Positions 1-6,090 of a stretch of DNA of 6,090 bases are shown here, piece by piece. Under the pieces are notes generated by a model. It was not told the origin of the DNA. It did no database searches and was given only the letters and a program-made list of their open reading frames with translations. The stretch is taken from the NCBI GenBank assembly GCA_903929895.1, contig CAIYWM010000410.1:1-6090 (forward strand), in the 5' to 3' direction. Origin of the DNA: an uncultured Alphaproteobacteria bacterium. GTDB taxonomy: Bacteria > Pseudomonadota > Alphaproteobacteria > Reyranellales > Reyranellaceae. Both the position numbers and the translations under genes were made by a program. Every line of letters starts with the position of its first letter. Position 1 is the stretch's first letter.

Positions 1-1
1 G

Positions 2-1204
2 CTCGAGATCCCGCTCGGCAGCGGCCCCTACAAGGTCGATTCCTTCGATGTCGGGCGCTCGATCACCTACCGCCGCGTCCCGGACTGGTGGGCGAAGGAC
101 CTCTGGATGAACCGGGGGCGCAGCAACTTCGACGTGATCCGCTACGAATACTATCGCGACGTCACCGTGCAGTTCGAGGCGTTCAAGGCCGGCGACCTCG
201 ACGTCCGGCAGGAGAACATCGCGCGCAACTGGGCGACGGCCTACGACATTCCGGCGGTGCGCGACGGCCGCATCCAGCGCGCCGAGATCCCGCACGAACT
301 GCCGACCGGCATGCAGTGCTTCGCCTTCAACACGCGCCGCGACTACTTCAAGGACAAGCGCGTGCGCGAGGCGATCGCCACCATGTTCGATTTCGCCTGG
401 GCCAACAAGAACCTGTTCTACGGGATGTACAAGCGGAACGTCTCGTTCTTCGGCAATTCCGAGCTCGCCTCGTCGGGCCTGCCGACGGCGGCGGAGCTGA
501 AGTACCTCGAGCCGCTGCGCGGCAAGATCCCCGAGGAGGTCTTCACCAAGGAGTTCAAGCCTCCCGAGTCCGACGGCACCGGCAACGTCCGCGACCTGGC
601 GCGGCGCGCGCTCGCGCTGCTCAAGGAGGCCGGCTGGGAGATCAAGGACGGCAAGATGACGGAGACGAAGACGGGCAAGAAGCTCGCCTTCGAGATGCTC
701 CTCAACGACGCCAGCTTCGAGAGGGTCGTGCTGCCCTACAAGCAGAACCTCGAGCGCATCGGCATCGACATGAACGTGCGTACGGTCGACACCGCGCAGT
801 TCAAGCGCCGCGAGGATGAGTTCGACTACGACATGATGGTCGAGGGTTTCGGTCAGTCGCTGTCCCCGGGCAACGAGCAGCGTGACTTCTGGGGCTCGAA
901 GGCGGCCGACACGCCGGGCAGCCGCAATTCGCTGGGCATCAAGGACGCCGCCATCGATTCGCTGATCGACACGCTGATCGCCGCCCCCGATCGCGAGAGC
1001 CTGATCGCCGTCACAAGGGCGCTGGACCGCGTGCTGCTCTGGAGCAACTTCGTGGTGCCCAACTGGCACAACAACAAGGTGTTCGTCGCCTACTGGAACC
1101 GCTTCGCCCGGCCGGAGAAGAGCGCCCGTTACGCGCCCTTCGCCTTCGACACCTGGTGGATCGACGAAGCCAAGGACCGCGCCCTTCAGCGCGAAAGGAA
1201 GTAG
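2..1204 (+). CDS. yejA: Periplasmic peptide-binding protein of a YejABEF-type ABC importer (C-terminal part)
   Basis: Extracellular solute-binding protein, family 5 (SBP_bac_5), which captures peptide-like ligands in the periplasm and delivers them to the YejB/YejE permease. The frame is open from the left edge, so start codon and signal peptide lie outside; 400 residues are visible against roughly 600 for the family, so about a third is missing. Visible residue 6 begins GSGPYKV, a typical motif of this fold, followed by VPDWWAKDL (27-35) and the NRGR-NFD-IRYEYYRD stretch (37-53) characteristic of YejA. AFNTRR (108-113), then RVREAI and FDFAWANKNLF (129-139) and NSELASSGLP (152-161), is the conserved lobe-closing region. 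The ending, with FDTWWID (382-388), is also family-like. It lies 15 nt before yejB, in canonical yejABEF order. Family and operon role are clear. The ligand is not: some alphaproteobacterial relatives (YepA) bind muropeptides, while E. coli YejA serves peptides and microcin C. Confidence 0.93.
   Translation, partial: LEIPLGSGPYKVDSFDVGRSITYRRVPDWWAKDLWMNRGRSNFDVIRYEYYRDVTVQFEAFKAGDLDVRQENIARNWATAYDIPAVRDGRIQRAEIPHELPTGMQCFAFNTRRDYFKDKRVREAIATMFDFAWANKNLFYGMYKRNVSFFGNSELASSGLPTAAELKYLEPLRGKIPEEVFTKEFKPPESDGTGNVRDLARRALALLKEAGWEIKDGKMTETKTGKKLAFEMLLNDASFERVVLPYKQNLERIGIDMNVRTVDTAQFKRREDEFDYDMMVEGFGQSLSPGNEQRDFWGSKAADTPGSRNSLGIKDAAIDSLIDTLIAAPDRESLIAVTRALDRVLLWSNFVVPNWHNNKVFVAYWNRFARPEKSARYAPFAFDTWWIDEAKDRALQRERK
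1194..1201 (+). promoter_or_regulatory. Distant Shine-Dalgarno-like site before yejB
   Basis: AAAGGAAG overlaps the last codons of the binding-protein gene and is the only good Shine-Dalgarno match upstream of yejB, but it lies 18 nt from the ATG at 1220, farther than usual. The 15-nt spacer has no match. The yejB frame has no other start between the TAG at 1202 and this ATG, so the start is fixed regardless. The layout suggests yejB is translated largely by coupling to the upstream gene, which is inference. Confidence 0.35.
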
Positions 1205-1219
1205 GCGTCCGGCCGCTCC

Positions 1220-2323
1220 ATGATCGCCTACATCCTGAGACGCCTGATGCTGGTGGTGCCGACCCTGTTCGGCATCATGGTGGTCAACTTCTTCATCATC
1301 CAGGCTGCGCCCGGCGGCCCGGTCGAACAGATGCTGTCCCAGATCCAGGGCACGGCGGTCGACGCGACGGAGCGCTTCTCCGGCAGCTCGAGCGGCGGCG
1401 AGACACTGCGCAAGTCGGCGTCGGATTCGTCGGGCGGTTCCGGCACCTATCGCGGTGCCCGCGGCCTGCCGCGCGAGCTGATCGAGCGCATCGAGAAGAT
1501 GTACGGCTTCGACAAGCCGATCGGGGAACGCTTCGTGCTGATGATGAAGAACTACCTGGTCTTCGACTTCGGCGAGAGCTTCTTCCGCAACAAGCGGGTG
1601 GTCGACCTCATCATCGAGAAGATGCCGGTGTCGATCTCGCTCGGCCTCTGGACCACGCTGCTGATCTACATGGTGTCGATCCCGCTGGGCATCGCCAAGG
1701 CGGTGCGCGACGGCTCGCGCTTCGACGTGTCGACCTCGACCACCCTCATCGTGCTGAACGCCATCCCGGGCTTCCTGTTCGCGCTCCTGCTCGTGGTGCT
1801 GTTCGCCGGCGGCGGCTACTTCAAGTGGTTCCCCCTGCGCGGCCTCGTCTCCGACGACTGGAGTTCGCTGGGCCCCATCGACAAGGTGCTCGACTATTTC
1901 TGGCACATGGCCCTGCCGATCGGCGCCATGGTGATCGGCGGCTTCGCCACACTCACCTTCCTCACCAAGAACTCGTTCCTGGAGGAAATTCACAAGCAGT
2001 ACGTGCTGACCGCCCGCGCCAAGGGCCTGGTGGAGCGCCGCGTGCTGTACGGCCACGTCTTTCGCAACGCCATGCTGATCGTGATCGCGGGCTTTCCCGC
2101 CGCCTTCGTCGGCGTGCTGTTCACCGGCTCGCTGCTGATTGAGGTGATCTTCTCGCTCGACGGGATCGGCCTGCTGGGCTTCGAGGCGGCGCTCAACCGC
2201 GACTATCCGATCATGTTCGGCACGCTCTACTTCTTCGGCCTGATCGGCCTCGTCATGGGGATCCTGGGCGACATCATGTACACGGTGGTCGATCCGCGGA
2301 TCGATTTCGAGGCGCGCGGCTGA
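1220..2323 (+). CDS. yejB: Peptide ABC transporter inner-membrane permease YejB
   Basis: One of two channel-forming subunits of the Yej importer; it sits in the inner membrane and pairs with YejE. It has 367 residues, close to the roughly 364 of E. coli YejB. The N-terminus [18 protein letters not shown] and the following APGGPV (30-35) are typical of DppB/OppB/YejB permeases. Hydrophobic segments lie at about 9-29, 138-160, 176-196, 228-249, 283-306 and 333-354. A Ser/Gly-rich hydrophilic stretch at about 44-80 precedes [11 protein letters not shown] and [11 protein letters not shown], as in YejB proteins. TARAKGL (264-270) and HVFRNAM (279-285) form the cytoplasmic EAA loop that contacts the ATPase. 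The end, [11 protein letters not shown], matches the family. The ATG at 1220 is the only possible start after the in-frame stop at 1202. Its stop overlaps the yejE start by one base (TGATG), implying coupled translation. Confidence 0.96.
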   Translation: MIAYILRRLMLVVPTLFGIMVVNFFIIQAAPGGPVEQMLSQIQGTAVDATERFSGSSSGGETLRKSASDSSGGSGTYRGARGLPRELIERIEKMYGFDKPIGERFVLMMKNYLVFDFGESFFRNKRVVDLIIEKMPVSISLGLWTTLLIYMVSIPLGIAKAVRDGSRFDVSTSTTLIVLNAIPGFLFALLLVVLFAGGGYFKWFPLRGLVSDDWSSLGPIDKVLDYFWHMALPIGAMVIGGFATLTFLTKNSFLEEIHKQYVLTARAKGLVERRVLYGHVFRNAMLIVIAGFPAAFVGVLFTGSLLIEVIFSLDGIGLLGFEAALNRDYPIMFGTLYFFGLIGLVMGILGDIMYTVVDPRIDFEARG

Positions 2324-3342
2324 TGAACCCGATGAACCGCCGCCGACTCGCGGCCTTCCGCTCCAGCAAGCGCGGCATGATCTCGCTCGCGATCTTCGGC
2401 TTGCTGTTCTTCCTCTCGCTGTTCGCCGAGCTGCTGGCCAACAACAAGCCGATCCTGATCCGCTACAATGGCGGCTTCTACTCGCCGCTGGTCCGCGACT
2501 ATCCCGAGACGACCTTCGGCGGCGATTTCCCGACCAATACCGTCTATTCCGATCCGGAAGTGCAGAAGCTGATCGAGGAGAAGGGCTGGATCCTCTGGCC
2601 GCCGATCCCCTACAGCTACGACACGGTGCTGAAGGGCGAAGGCCGGACGACCCTGCAGCCGCCGTCCCGGCAGCACTGGCTGGGCACCGACGACAGCGGC
2701 CGCGACGTGATGGCCCGCCTCATCTACGGCTTCCGCATTTCCGTCCTGTTCGGGCTGGCCCTCACCGTGGCCAGCACGGTGATCGGCATCGCCGCCGGCG
2801 CCGTGCAGGGCTATTTCGGCGGCGTGGTCGACCTCCTGATGCAGCGCTTCCTCGAAATCTGGTCGAGCCTGCCGACTCTTTACCTGCTGATCATCCTGGC
2901 AAGCTTCATCCAGCCGGGCTTCTGGGTGCTGCTGGGCATCATGCTGCTGTTCAGCTGGATGGCGCTGGTCGGGCTGGTGCGCGCCGAATTCCTGCGCGGC
3001 CGCAACTTCGACTATGTCCGCGCCGCCCGCGCCCTGGGTATGATGGACGCGCGCATCATGTACCGGCATATCCTTCCCAATGCGATGACGGCCAGCCTGA
3101 CCTTCCTGCCCTTCATCCTGGCGGGCTCGGTCACGACGCTGACCTCGCTCGACTTCCTGGGCTTCGGCCTGCCGGTGGGCTCGCCCTCGCTCGGCGAGTT
3201 GCTGTTGCAGGGCAAGAACAACCTCACCGCCCCCTGGCTGGCCTTCACCGGCTTCTTCGTGATCGCGCTGATGCTGTCGCTGCTGGTGTTCATCGGCGAG
3301 GCGGTGCGCGACGCCTTCAACCCGCGCAAGGTGCTGGCGTGA
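2323..3342 (+). CDS. yejE: Peptide ABC transporter inner-membrane permease YejE
   Basis: Second channel subunit of the Yej importer (DppC/OppC superfamily), 339 residues, near the usual length. After a first membrane helix (about 19-38) comes a long periplasmic segment (about 40-117) containing KPILIRYNGGFYSP, DYPETTFGGDFPT and WPPIPYSYDT, which distinguishes YejE from ordinary DppC proteins. HWLGTDDSGRDVMARLIYG (118-136) is the classic DppC-type motif. Further hydrophobic segments lie at about 138-160, 184-197, 200-219, 257-280 and 306-326. The EAA loop that docks on the ATPase runs from about 231 to 255, with the conserved Gly239 and HILPN (249-253). The chosen ATG at 2323 overlaps the yejB stop, with a GAGG ten bases upstream; a second ATG at 2332 would remove only three residues and cannot be excluded. 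The last four bases overlap yejF. Confidence 0.95.
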   Translation: MNPMNRRRLAAFRSSKRGMISLAIFGLLFFLSLFAELLANNKPILIRYNGGFYSPLVRDYPETTFGGDFPTNTVYSDPEVQKLIEEKGWILWPPIPYSYDTVLKGEGRTTLQPPSRQHWLGTDDSGRDVMARLIYGFRISVLFGLALTVASTVIGIAAGAVQGYFGGVVDLLMQRFLEIWSSLPTLYLLIILASFIQPGFWVLLGIMLLFSWMALVGLVRAEFLRGRNFDYVRAARALGMMDARIMYRHILPNAMTASLTFLPFILAGSVTTLTSLDFLGFGLPVGSPSLGELLLQGKNNLTAPWLAFTGFFVIALMLSLLVFIGEAVRDAFNPRKVLA

Positions 3343-4973
3343 GCGACTCTGTCCTGCTCGAGGTCAAGGACCTCTCCGTCAACTTCGGCACCGGCGACAA
3401 GGCCGTGCGGGCGGTGCGCGGCGTCAGCTTCGACATCAGGCGCGGCGAGACCGTCGCGCTGGTGGGCGAATCGGGCTCCGGCAAGTCGGTGACGGCACTG
3501 TCGGTGCTGCAGCTGCTGGCCTATCCGGCGGCCAGCCATCCCACGGGGAGCATCCGCTTCCAGGGCAAGGAGCTGGTTGGCGCCTCGACGCGCGAGCTGC
3601 TGTCGGTGCGCGGCAACCGGATCTCGATGATCTTCCAGGAGCCGATGACCTCGCTCAACCCGCTGCACACGATCGAGCGGCAGGTGAACGAGGTGCTGAT
3701 CCTGCACAAGGGCCTGTCGCGCGAGGCGGCGCGCAAGCGCACGCTCGAACTGCTCGAACAGGTCGGCATTCCCGACGCGGCCAACCGGCTCGACGCCTAC
3801 CCGCACCAGCTCTCGGGCGGCCAGCGCCAACGCGTGATGATCGCCATGGCGCTCGCCAACGAGCCCGACCTGCTGATCGCCGACGAACCCACGACGGCGC
3901 TCGACGTCACCATCCAGGCGCAGATCCTGAAGCTGCTGAAATCGCTGCAGGCGCGTTACGGCATGGCGCTGCTGTTCATCACCCACGACCTCGGCATCGT
4001 GCGCAAGATGGCCGACCGGGTGTGCGTGATGACCCAGGGCCGGATCGTCGAGCAGGGTCCCGTGGCCGAGGTCTTCGACCGGCCGCAGCACAGCTACACC
4101 CAGCATCTTCTGTCGGCCGAACCCAAGGGACGGCCGGCGGCGGCCGATCCCGCCGCGCCCGAGATCCTTCGGCTCGACGATCTCAAGGTGCATTTCCCGA
4201 TCCGGCGCGGCGTGATGCGCCGCACGGTCGGTCACGTGAAGGCCGTCGACGGCGTCAGCCTTGCGCTGCGCGCGGGCCACACGATCGGCCTGGTCGGCGA
4301 ATCGGGATCGGGCAAGACGACCCTGGGTCTCGCCCTCCTCCGACTGGAACGCAGCGAGGGCGGCATCCGGTTCGATGGCCGCGACCTGCAGGGGCTCAGC
4401 CAGCGCGAGCTGCGGCCGATGCGCCGCGAGATGCAGATCGTCTTCCAGGATCCGTTCAGCTCGCTCAGCCCGCGCATGTCGGTGGGCGAGATCGTGGGCG
4501 AGGGGCTGGAGGTCCACCGCATCGGCACCAAACAGGAGCGCGACGTCCTGATCGACCAGGTGCTGCGCGAAGTCGGCCTCGATCCGTCGAGCCGCGAACG
4601 CTACCCGCACGAATTCTCCGGTGGCCAGCGCCAGCGCATCTCGATCGCCCGCGCCCTGGTCCTGAAGCCGCGGCTGATCGTGCTCGACGAGCCGACCTCG
4701 GCGCTCGACATGAGCATCCAGGCCCAGATCGTCGATTTGCTGCGCGACCTCCAGCAGCGGCACAAGCTTGCCTATCTTTTCATCAGTCACGACCTCAAGG
4801 TCGTGCGGGCGCTGGCCGACGAGGTCGTCGTCCTGCGCCACGGCAAGGTGGTCGAACGCGGCCCGGCGAAGCAGATCTTCGAGGCGCCCCAGACTCCGTA
4901 CACGCAGGCGCTCATCGCTGCGGCCTTCAATCTCGAAGCGATCGGCGGCGATAGCCGGACCGTTGCTTCCTAA
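3339..4973 (+). CDS. yejF: Double-domain peptide ABC transporter ATPase YejF
   Basis: Cytoplasmic ATPase powering the Yej importer. The 544 residues form two fused nucleotide-binding domains, equivalent to OppD plus OppF, as usual for YejF (about 530). Domain 1 has Walker A GESGSGKS (43-50), Q-loop Gln100, signature LSGGQ (158-162), Walker B LLIADEPT (178-185), D-loop TALD and switch His216. Domain 2 has Walker A GESGSGKT (320-327), Gln370, signature FSGGQ (426-430), Walker B LIVLDEPT (446-453), D-loop SALD and His484. Both sites therefore look catalytically complete. Each domain ends in the oligopeptide-ATPase tail pattern ([10 protein letters not shown] near 249-258 and [10 protein letters not shown] near 517-526). 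The GTG start at 3339 overlaps the yejE stop as GTGA, with AAGG seven bases upstream; [11 protein letters not shown] follows at once, as expected for an ABC N-terminus. The last 15 or so residues extend slightly past the usual end. Confidence 0.96.
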   Translation: MSDSVLLEVKDLSVNFGTGDKAVRAVRGVSFDIRRGETVALVGESGSGKSVTALSVLQLLAYPAASHPTGSIRFQGKELVGASTRELLSVRGNRISMIFQEPMTSLNPLHTIERQVNEVLILHKGLSREAARKRTLELLEQVGIPDAANRLDAYPHQLSGGQRQRVMIAMALANEPDLLIADEPTTALDVTIQAQILKLLKSLQARYGMALLFITHDLGIVRKMADRVCVMTQGRIVEQGPVAEVFDRPQHSYTQHLLSAEPKGRPAAADPAAPEILRLDDLKVHFPIRRGVMRRTVGHVKAVDGVSLALRAGHTIGLVGESGSGKTTLGLALLRLERSEGGIRFDGRDLQGLSQRELRPMRREMQIVFQDPFSSLSPRMSVGEIVGEGLEVHRIGTKQERDVLIDQVLREVGLDPSSRERYPHEFSGGQRQRISIARALVLKPRLIVLDEPTSALDMSIQAQIVDLLRDLQQRHKLAYLFISHDLKVVRALADEVVVLRHGKVVERGPAKQIFEAPQTPYTQALIAAAFNLEAIGGDSRTVAS

Positions 4974-4994
4974 TCTCGAAGAATAGAGCGAACG

Positions 4995-5014
4995 GGGCTC
5001 GACCGGGCGAGTCC
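4995..5014 (+). other. Small hairpin between yejF and the dehydrogenase gene
   Basis: GGGCTCG (4995-5001) can pair with CGAGTCC (5008-5014) to give a seven-pair stem with one G-U pair and a six-base loop. It lies in the 59-nt gap after yejF. No T-run follows (the next bases are GCCCCAGTAAAAG), so it does not meet the pattern of an intrinsic terminator. It could slow 3' decay of the yej mRNA, be part of the next gene's leader, or be chance in GC-rich DNA. Confidence 0.3.
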
Positions 5015-5032
5015 GCCCCAGTAAAAGACCGA

Positions 5033-5968
5033 ATGACCGGCGCTATTGCCTATATCAGCCGCGATACCGACGGCATCCTCTGGAACAAGGTCCTCGAAGC
5101 GGGCCTTTGCCCGCTCGATTTCCGCACCCGCGACAATCTCGGCAGCAAGGACGAGATCGAGGTCGTCCTGGCCTGGAAGCCTGATCGCGGCCTGATCGCC
5201 TCCTTCCCCAACGTGAAGCTGATCGTGTCGCTGGGCATGGGCGTCGACCACCTGCTGGCCGACGACCAGCTCCCGGCCGGCGTGCCGATCACGCGCATCA
5301 TGGACGACGGTCTGGTCGGCCAGATGAGCGAGTACGCCATCTACTGGGCGCTGCGTCACCATCGCGACATCGACAAGTACGCGGCGAGCCAGCGGGCCAA
5401 GCAGTGGAAGCCCGAGGACTTTGTCGACACGATCCATCGCCGCATCGGCATCACCGGCCTCGGCACCATCGGCCAGGACACGGCGAAGAAGTTTTCAGCG
5501 CTTGGCTTCCCGACGGCCGGCTGGAGCCGCACGCAGAAGGCCCTGCCCGGCGTCGAGACGTTCCACGGCCCGGACGGGCTGGCGGCCTTCCTCGCCCGCA
5601 CCGACATCCTGGTGAACGTGCTGCCGCTCACGCGCGACACCAAGGGCCTGCTCGACGCCAAGCTGTTCGCGGCCCTGCCCAAGGGCGCCTACCTGATCAA
5701 CATGGGTCGCGGCGGGCACGTGGTCGATGACGACCTCCTCGCCGCCATCGAGTCGGGCCATCTCGCCGGCGCCGCACTCGACGTGTTCAACACCGAGCCG
5801 CTGCCCGAGAGCCATCCCTACTGGACGCATCCCAAGGTCAAGGTGACGCCCCACATCGCCGGCGCCACCAACCCGCGCACCGCCTCGCCCGGAGTGATCG
5901 AGAACATCAAGCGGATGCGTGCCGGGCAACCGCTGATCAACACGGTCGACCCGGTCACGGGGTACTAA
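5033..5968 (+). CDS. ghrA: D-2-hydroxyacid dehydrogenase, GhrA-like glyoxylate/hydroxypyruvate reductase
   Basis: Cytosolic NAD(P)H-dependent reductase of 2-keto acids; the closest pattern is GhrA, which reduces glyoxylate to glycolate and hydroxypyruvate to glycerate. The 311 residues match E. coli GhrA (about 312). The LGMGVDHLL loop (68-76) belongs to the substrate domain. The nucleotide fold begins GLGTIG (142-147, GxGxxG), and WSRT (164-167) replaces the acidic residue typical of NAD enzymes, suggesting NADPH use. INMGRGGHVVDDDLL (222-236) carries catalytic Arg226, LDVFNTEPLP (249-258) carries Asp250 and Glu255, and TPHIAG (272-277) carries His274. The C-terminus NTVDPVTGY also resembles GhrA. 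No alternative ATG, GTG or TTG precedes 5033 in this frame after its upstream stop, so the start is fairly firm, although the Shine-Dalgarno site is weak. It lies 59 nt after yejF; co-transcription is possible. The exact substrate is uncertain because this family is broad. Confidence 0.9.
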   Translation: MTGAIAYISRDTDGILWNKVLEAGLCPLDFRTRDNLGSKDEIEVVLAWKPDRGLIASFPNVKLIVSLGMGVDHLLADDQLPAGVPITRIMDDGLVGQMSEYAIYWALRHHRDIDKYAASQRAKQWKPEDFVDTIHRRIGITGLGTIGQDTAKKFSALGFPTAGWSRTQKALPGVETFHGPDGLAAFLARTDILVNVLPLTRDTKGLLDAKLFAALPKGAYLINMGRGGHVVDDDLLAAIESGHLAGAALDVFNTEPLPESHPYWTHPKVKVTPHIAGATNPRTASPGVIENIKRMRAGQPLINTVDPVTGY

Positions 5969-6045
5969 GTCATTGTCGTCCTGAGGTGGTGTGATTGCGG
6001 ATGAAGGGCGGCTTGAGTGGCTGCTCTCCAAGAGGGAACTAATGC

Positions 6046-6066
6046 GGGGTCACTGCGAGGTGCCCC
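6046..6066. repeat. Inner bulged hairpin, GGGG-T-CAC / GTGCCCC
   Basis: GGGG (6046-6049) and CAC (6051-6053) pair with GTGCCCC (6060-6066), giving seven pairs, one bulged T at 6050 and a TGCGAG loop. No T-run follows (AAGGGCCCAC), so it is not a typical terminator of the dehydrogenase gene. It could be part of a structured RNA leader. Confidence 0.4.
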
Positions 6067-6080
6067 AAGGGCCCACTTAT

Positions 6081-6089
6081 AGAGGAGAG
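6081..6089 (+). promoter_or_regulatory. Possible ribosome-binding site for a gene starting beyond the window
   Basis: AGAGGAGAG is the strongest Shine-Dalgarno-like run between the genes of this window and sits at the very edge. A start codon within about 5-10 bases past 6090 would fit it. No start is visible inside the window, so this is a prediction. Confidence 0.35.
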
Positions 6090-6090
6090 C

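Larger units (their letters stand above)
5969..6090. other. Non-coding tail with nested inverted repeats, probably a leader of an element or gene beyond the window
   Basis: No convincing gene lies after the dehydrogenase stop. The stretch is about 59% G+C by hand count, lower than the genes around it. A short frame from ATG 6001 stops after 13 codons, and a frame from ATG 6042 stays open to the edge but has no recognisable content. The region contains a bulged hairpin (6046-6066) enclosed by a seven-base inverted repeat (6023-6029 with 6084-6090) and ends in a purine-rich ribosome-binding-like run. This could be the leader of the next gene or the non-coding end of an insertion sequence; neither is proven. 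Confidence 0.4.
6023..6090. repeat. Outer inverted repeat, GCTCTCC / GGAGAGC
   Basis: GCTCTCC at 6023-6029 is an exact reverse complement of GGAGAGC at 6084-6090, with 54 bases between. The right arm ends at the window edge, so the repeat may extend further. Pairing would enclose the inner hairpin at 6046-6066 and hide the ribosome-binding-like run at 6081-6089. Seven bases is short and could be chance. Confidence 0.35.

Noticed and set aside
88..819. A 243-codon plus-strand frame within the binding-protein gene, and similar Arg/Ala-rich frames at 1156-2142 and 4022-4954.
   Set aside because: These are alternate-frame readings of high-GC genes, with Arg/Ala/Pro/Gly-rich sequence and no motif.
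2227..3069. A 280-codon minus-strand open frame opposite yejB/yejE.
   Set aside because: Low-complexity, His/Gln/Asp/Glu/Ala-rich composition and full overlap with conserved permease genes mark it as a shadow frame.
3459..4788. Repeated DNA within yejF (Walker A and signature regions similar between the two halves).
   Set aside because: Explained by the two homologous ABC domains of this fused ATPase; not a separate repeat element.
3012..4841. A 609-codon open frame on the minus strand opposite yejE/yejF.
   Set aside because: It is antisense to two well-supported genes. It is rich in Asp, Gln, His, Arg and Ala, as expected from reading high-GC codons backwards. Its apparent internal repeat ([13 protein letters not shown] versus [13 protein letters not shown]) is only the mirror of the two ABC domains' conserved Walker B/D-loop regions. 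No domain is recognisable.
4929..4981. Ten-base direct repeat AATCTCGAAG at 4929-4938 and 4972-4981, flanking the yejF stop.
   Set aside because: The first copy lies within the coding sequence, nothing mobile lies between the copies, and a ten-base match at this distance can arise by chance.
4974..5032. Possible intrinsic terminator or promoter in the yejF-dehydrogenase gap.
   Set aside because: The hairpin has no T-run after it, and no convincing -35/-10 pair is visible.
5495..6031. A 178-codon minus-strand open frame covering the end of the dehydrogenase gene and part of the tail.
   Set aside because: Most of it is antisense to the conserved catalytic region of the dehydrogenase, and no protein family is recognisable in it.

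Overview
The window is high-GC, densely coding DNA with every gene on the + strand. Its style (high-GC codon use, ATG/GTG starts, overlapping stop/start codons) fits an alphaproteobacterium, perhaps Rhizobiales or Rhodospirillales. That is inferred from protein resemblance and composition only; no rRNA or other marker gene is present.

Positions 1-4973 hold an oligopeptide-type ABC importer operon of the YejABEF family in canonical order. First comes the C-terminal two thirds of the periplasmic solute-binding protein (YejA, or its muropeptide-binding relative YepA), cut by the left edge of the window. Next are the two inner-membrane permeases YejB (1220-2323) and YejE (2323-3342), and then YejF (3339-4973), a double-ATPase protein with two complete nucleotide-binding domains. 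The spacing is very tight: a 15-nt gap, a 1-nt TGATG overlap and a 4-nt GTGA overlap, so the genes are almost certainly co-transcribed and translationally coupled. The binding protein would deliver peptide-like ligands (small peptides, microcin C-type peptide-nucleotides or muropeptides in studied relatives) to the YejB/YejE channel, powered by YejF.

After a 59-nt gap with a small hairpin, positions 5033-5968 encode a 311-residue D-2-hydroxyacid dehydrogenase most like GhrA (NADPH-type glyoxylate/hydroxypyruvate reductase), with its Arg-Glu-His catalytic set intact. It may be the last gene of the same transcript or an independent gene; the sequence does not settle this.

The last 122 nt (5969-6090) contain no convincing gene. 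They are somewhat lower in GC than the genes, carry two nested inverted repeats and end in a strong Shine-Dalgarno-like purine run, suggesting a new gene (possibly of a mobile element) starts just beyond the window. This tail is the only part not explained by well-known families. I see no CRISPR array, tRNA, rRNA, phage gene, toxin-antitoxin pair or defence system, and the rest is ordinary metabolic and transport DNA.
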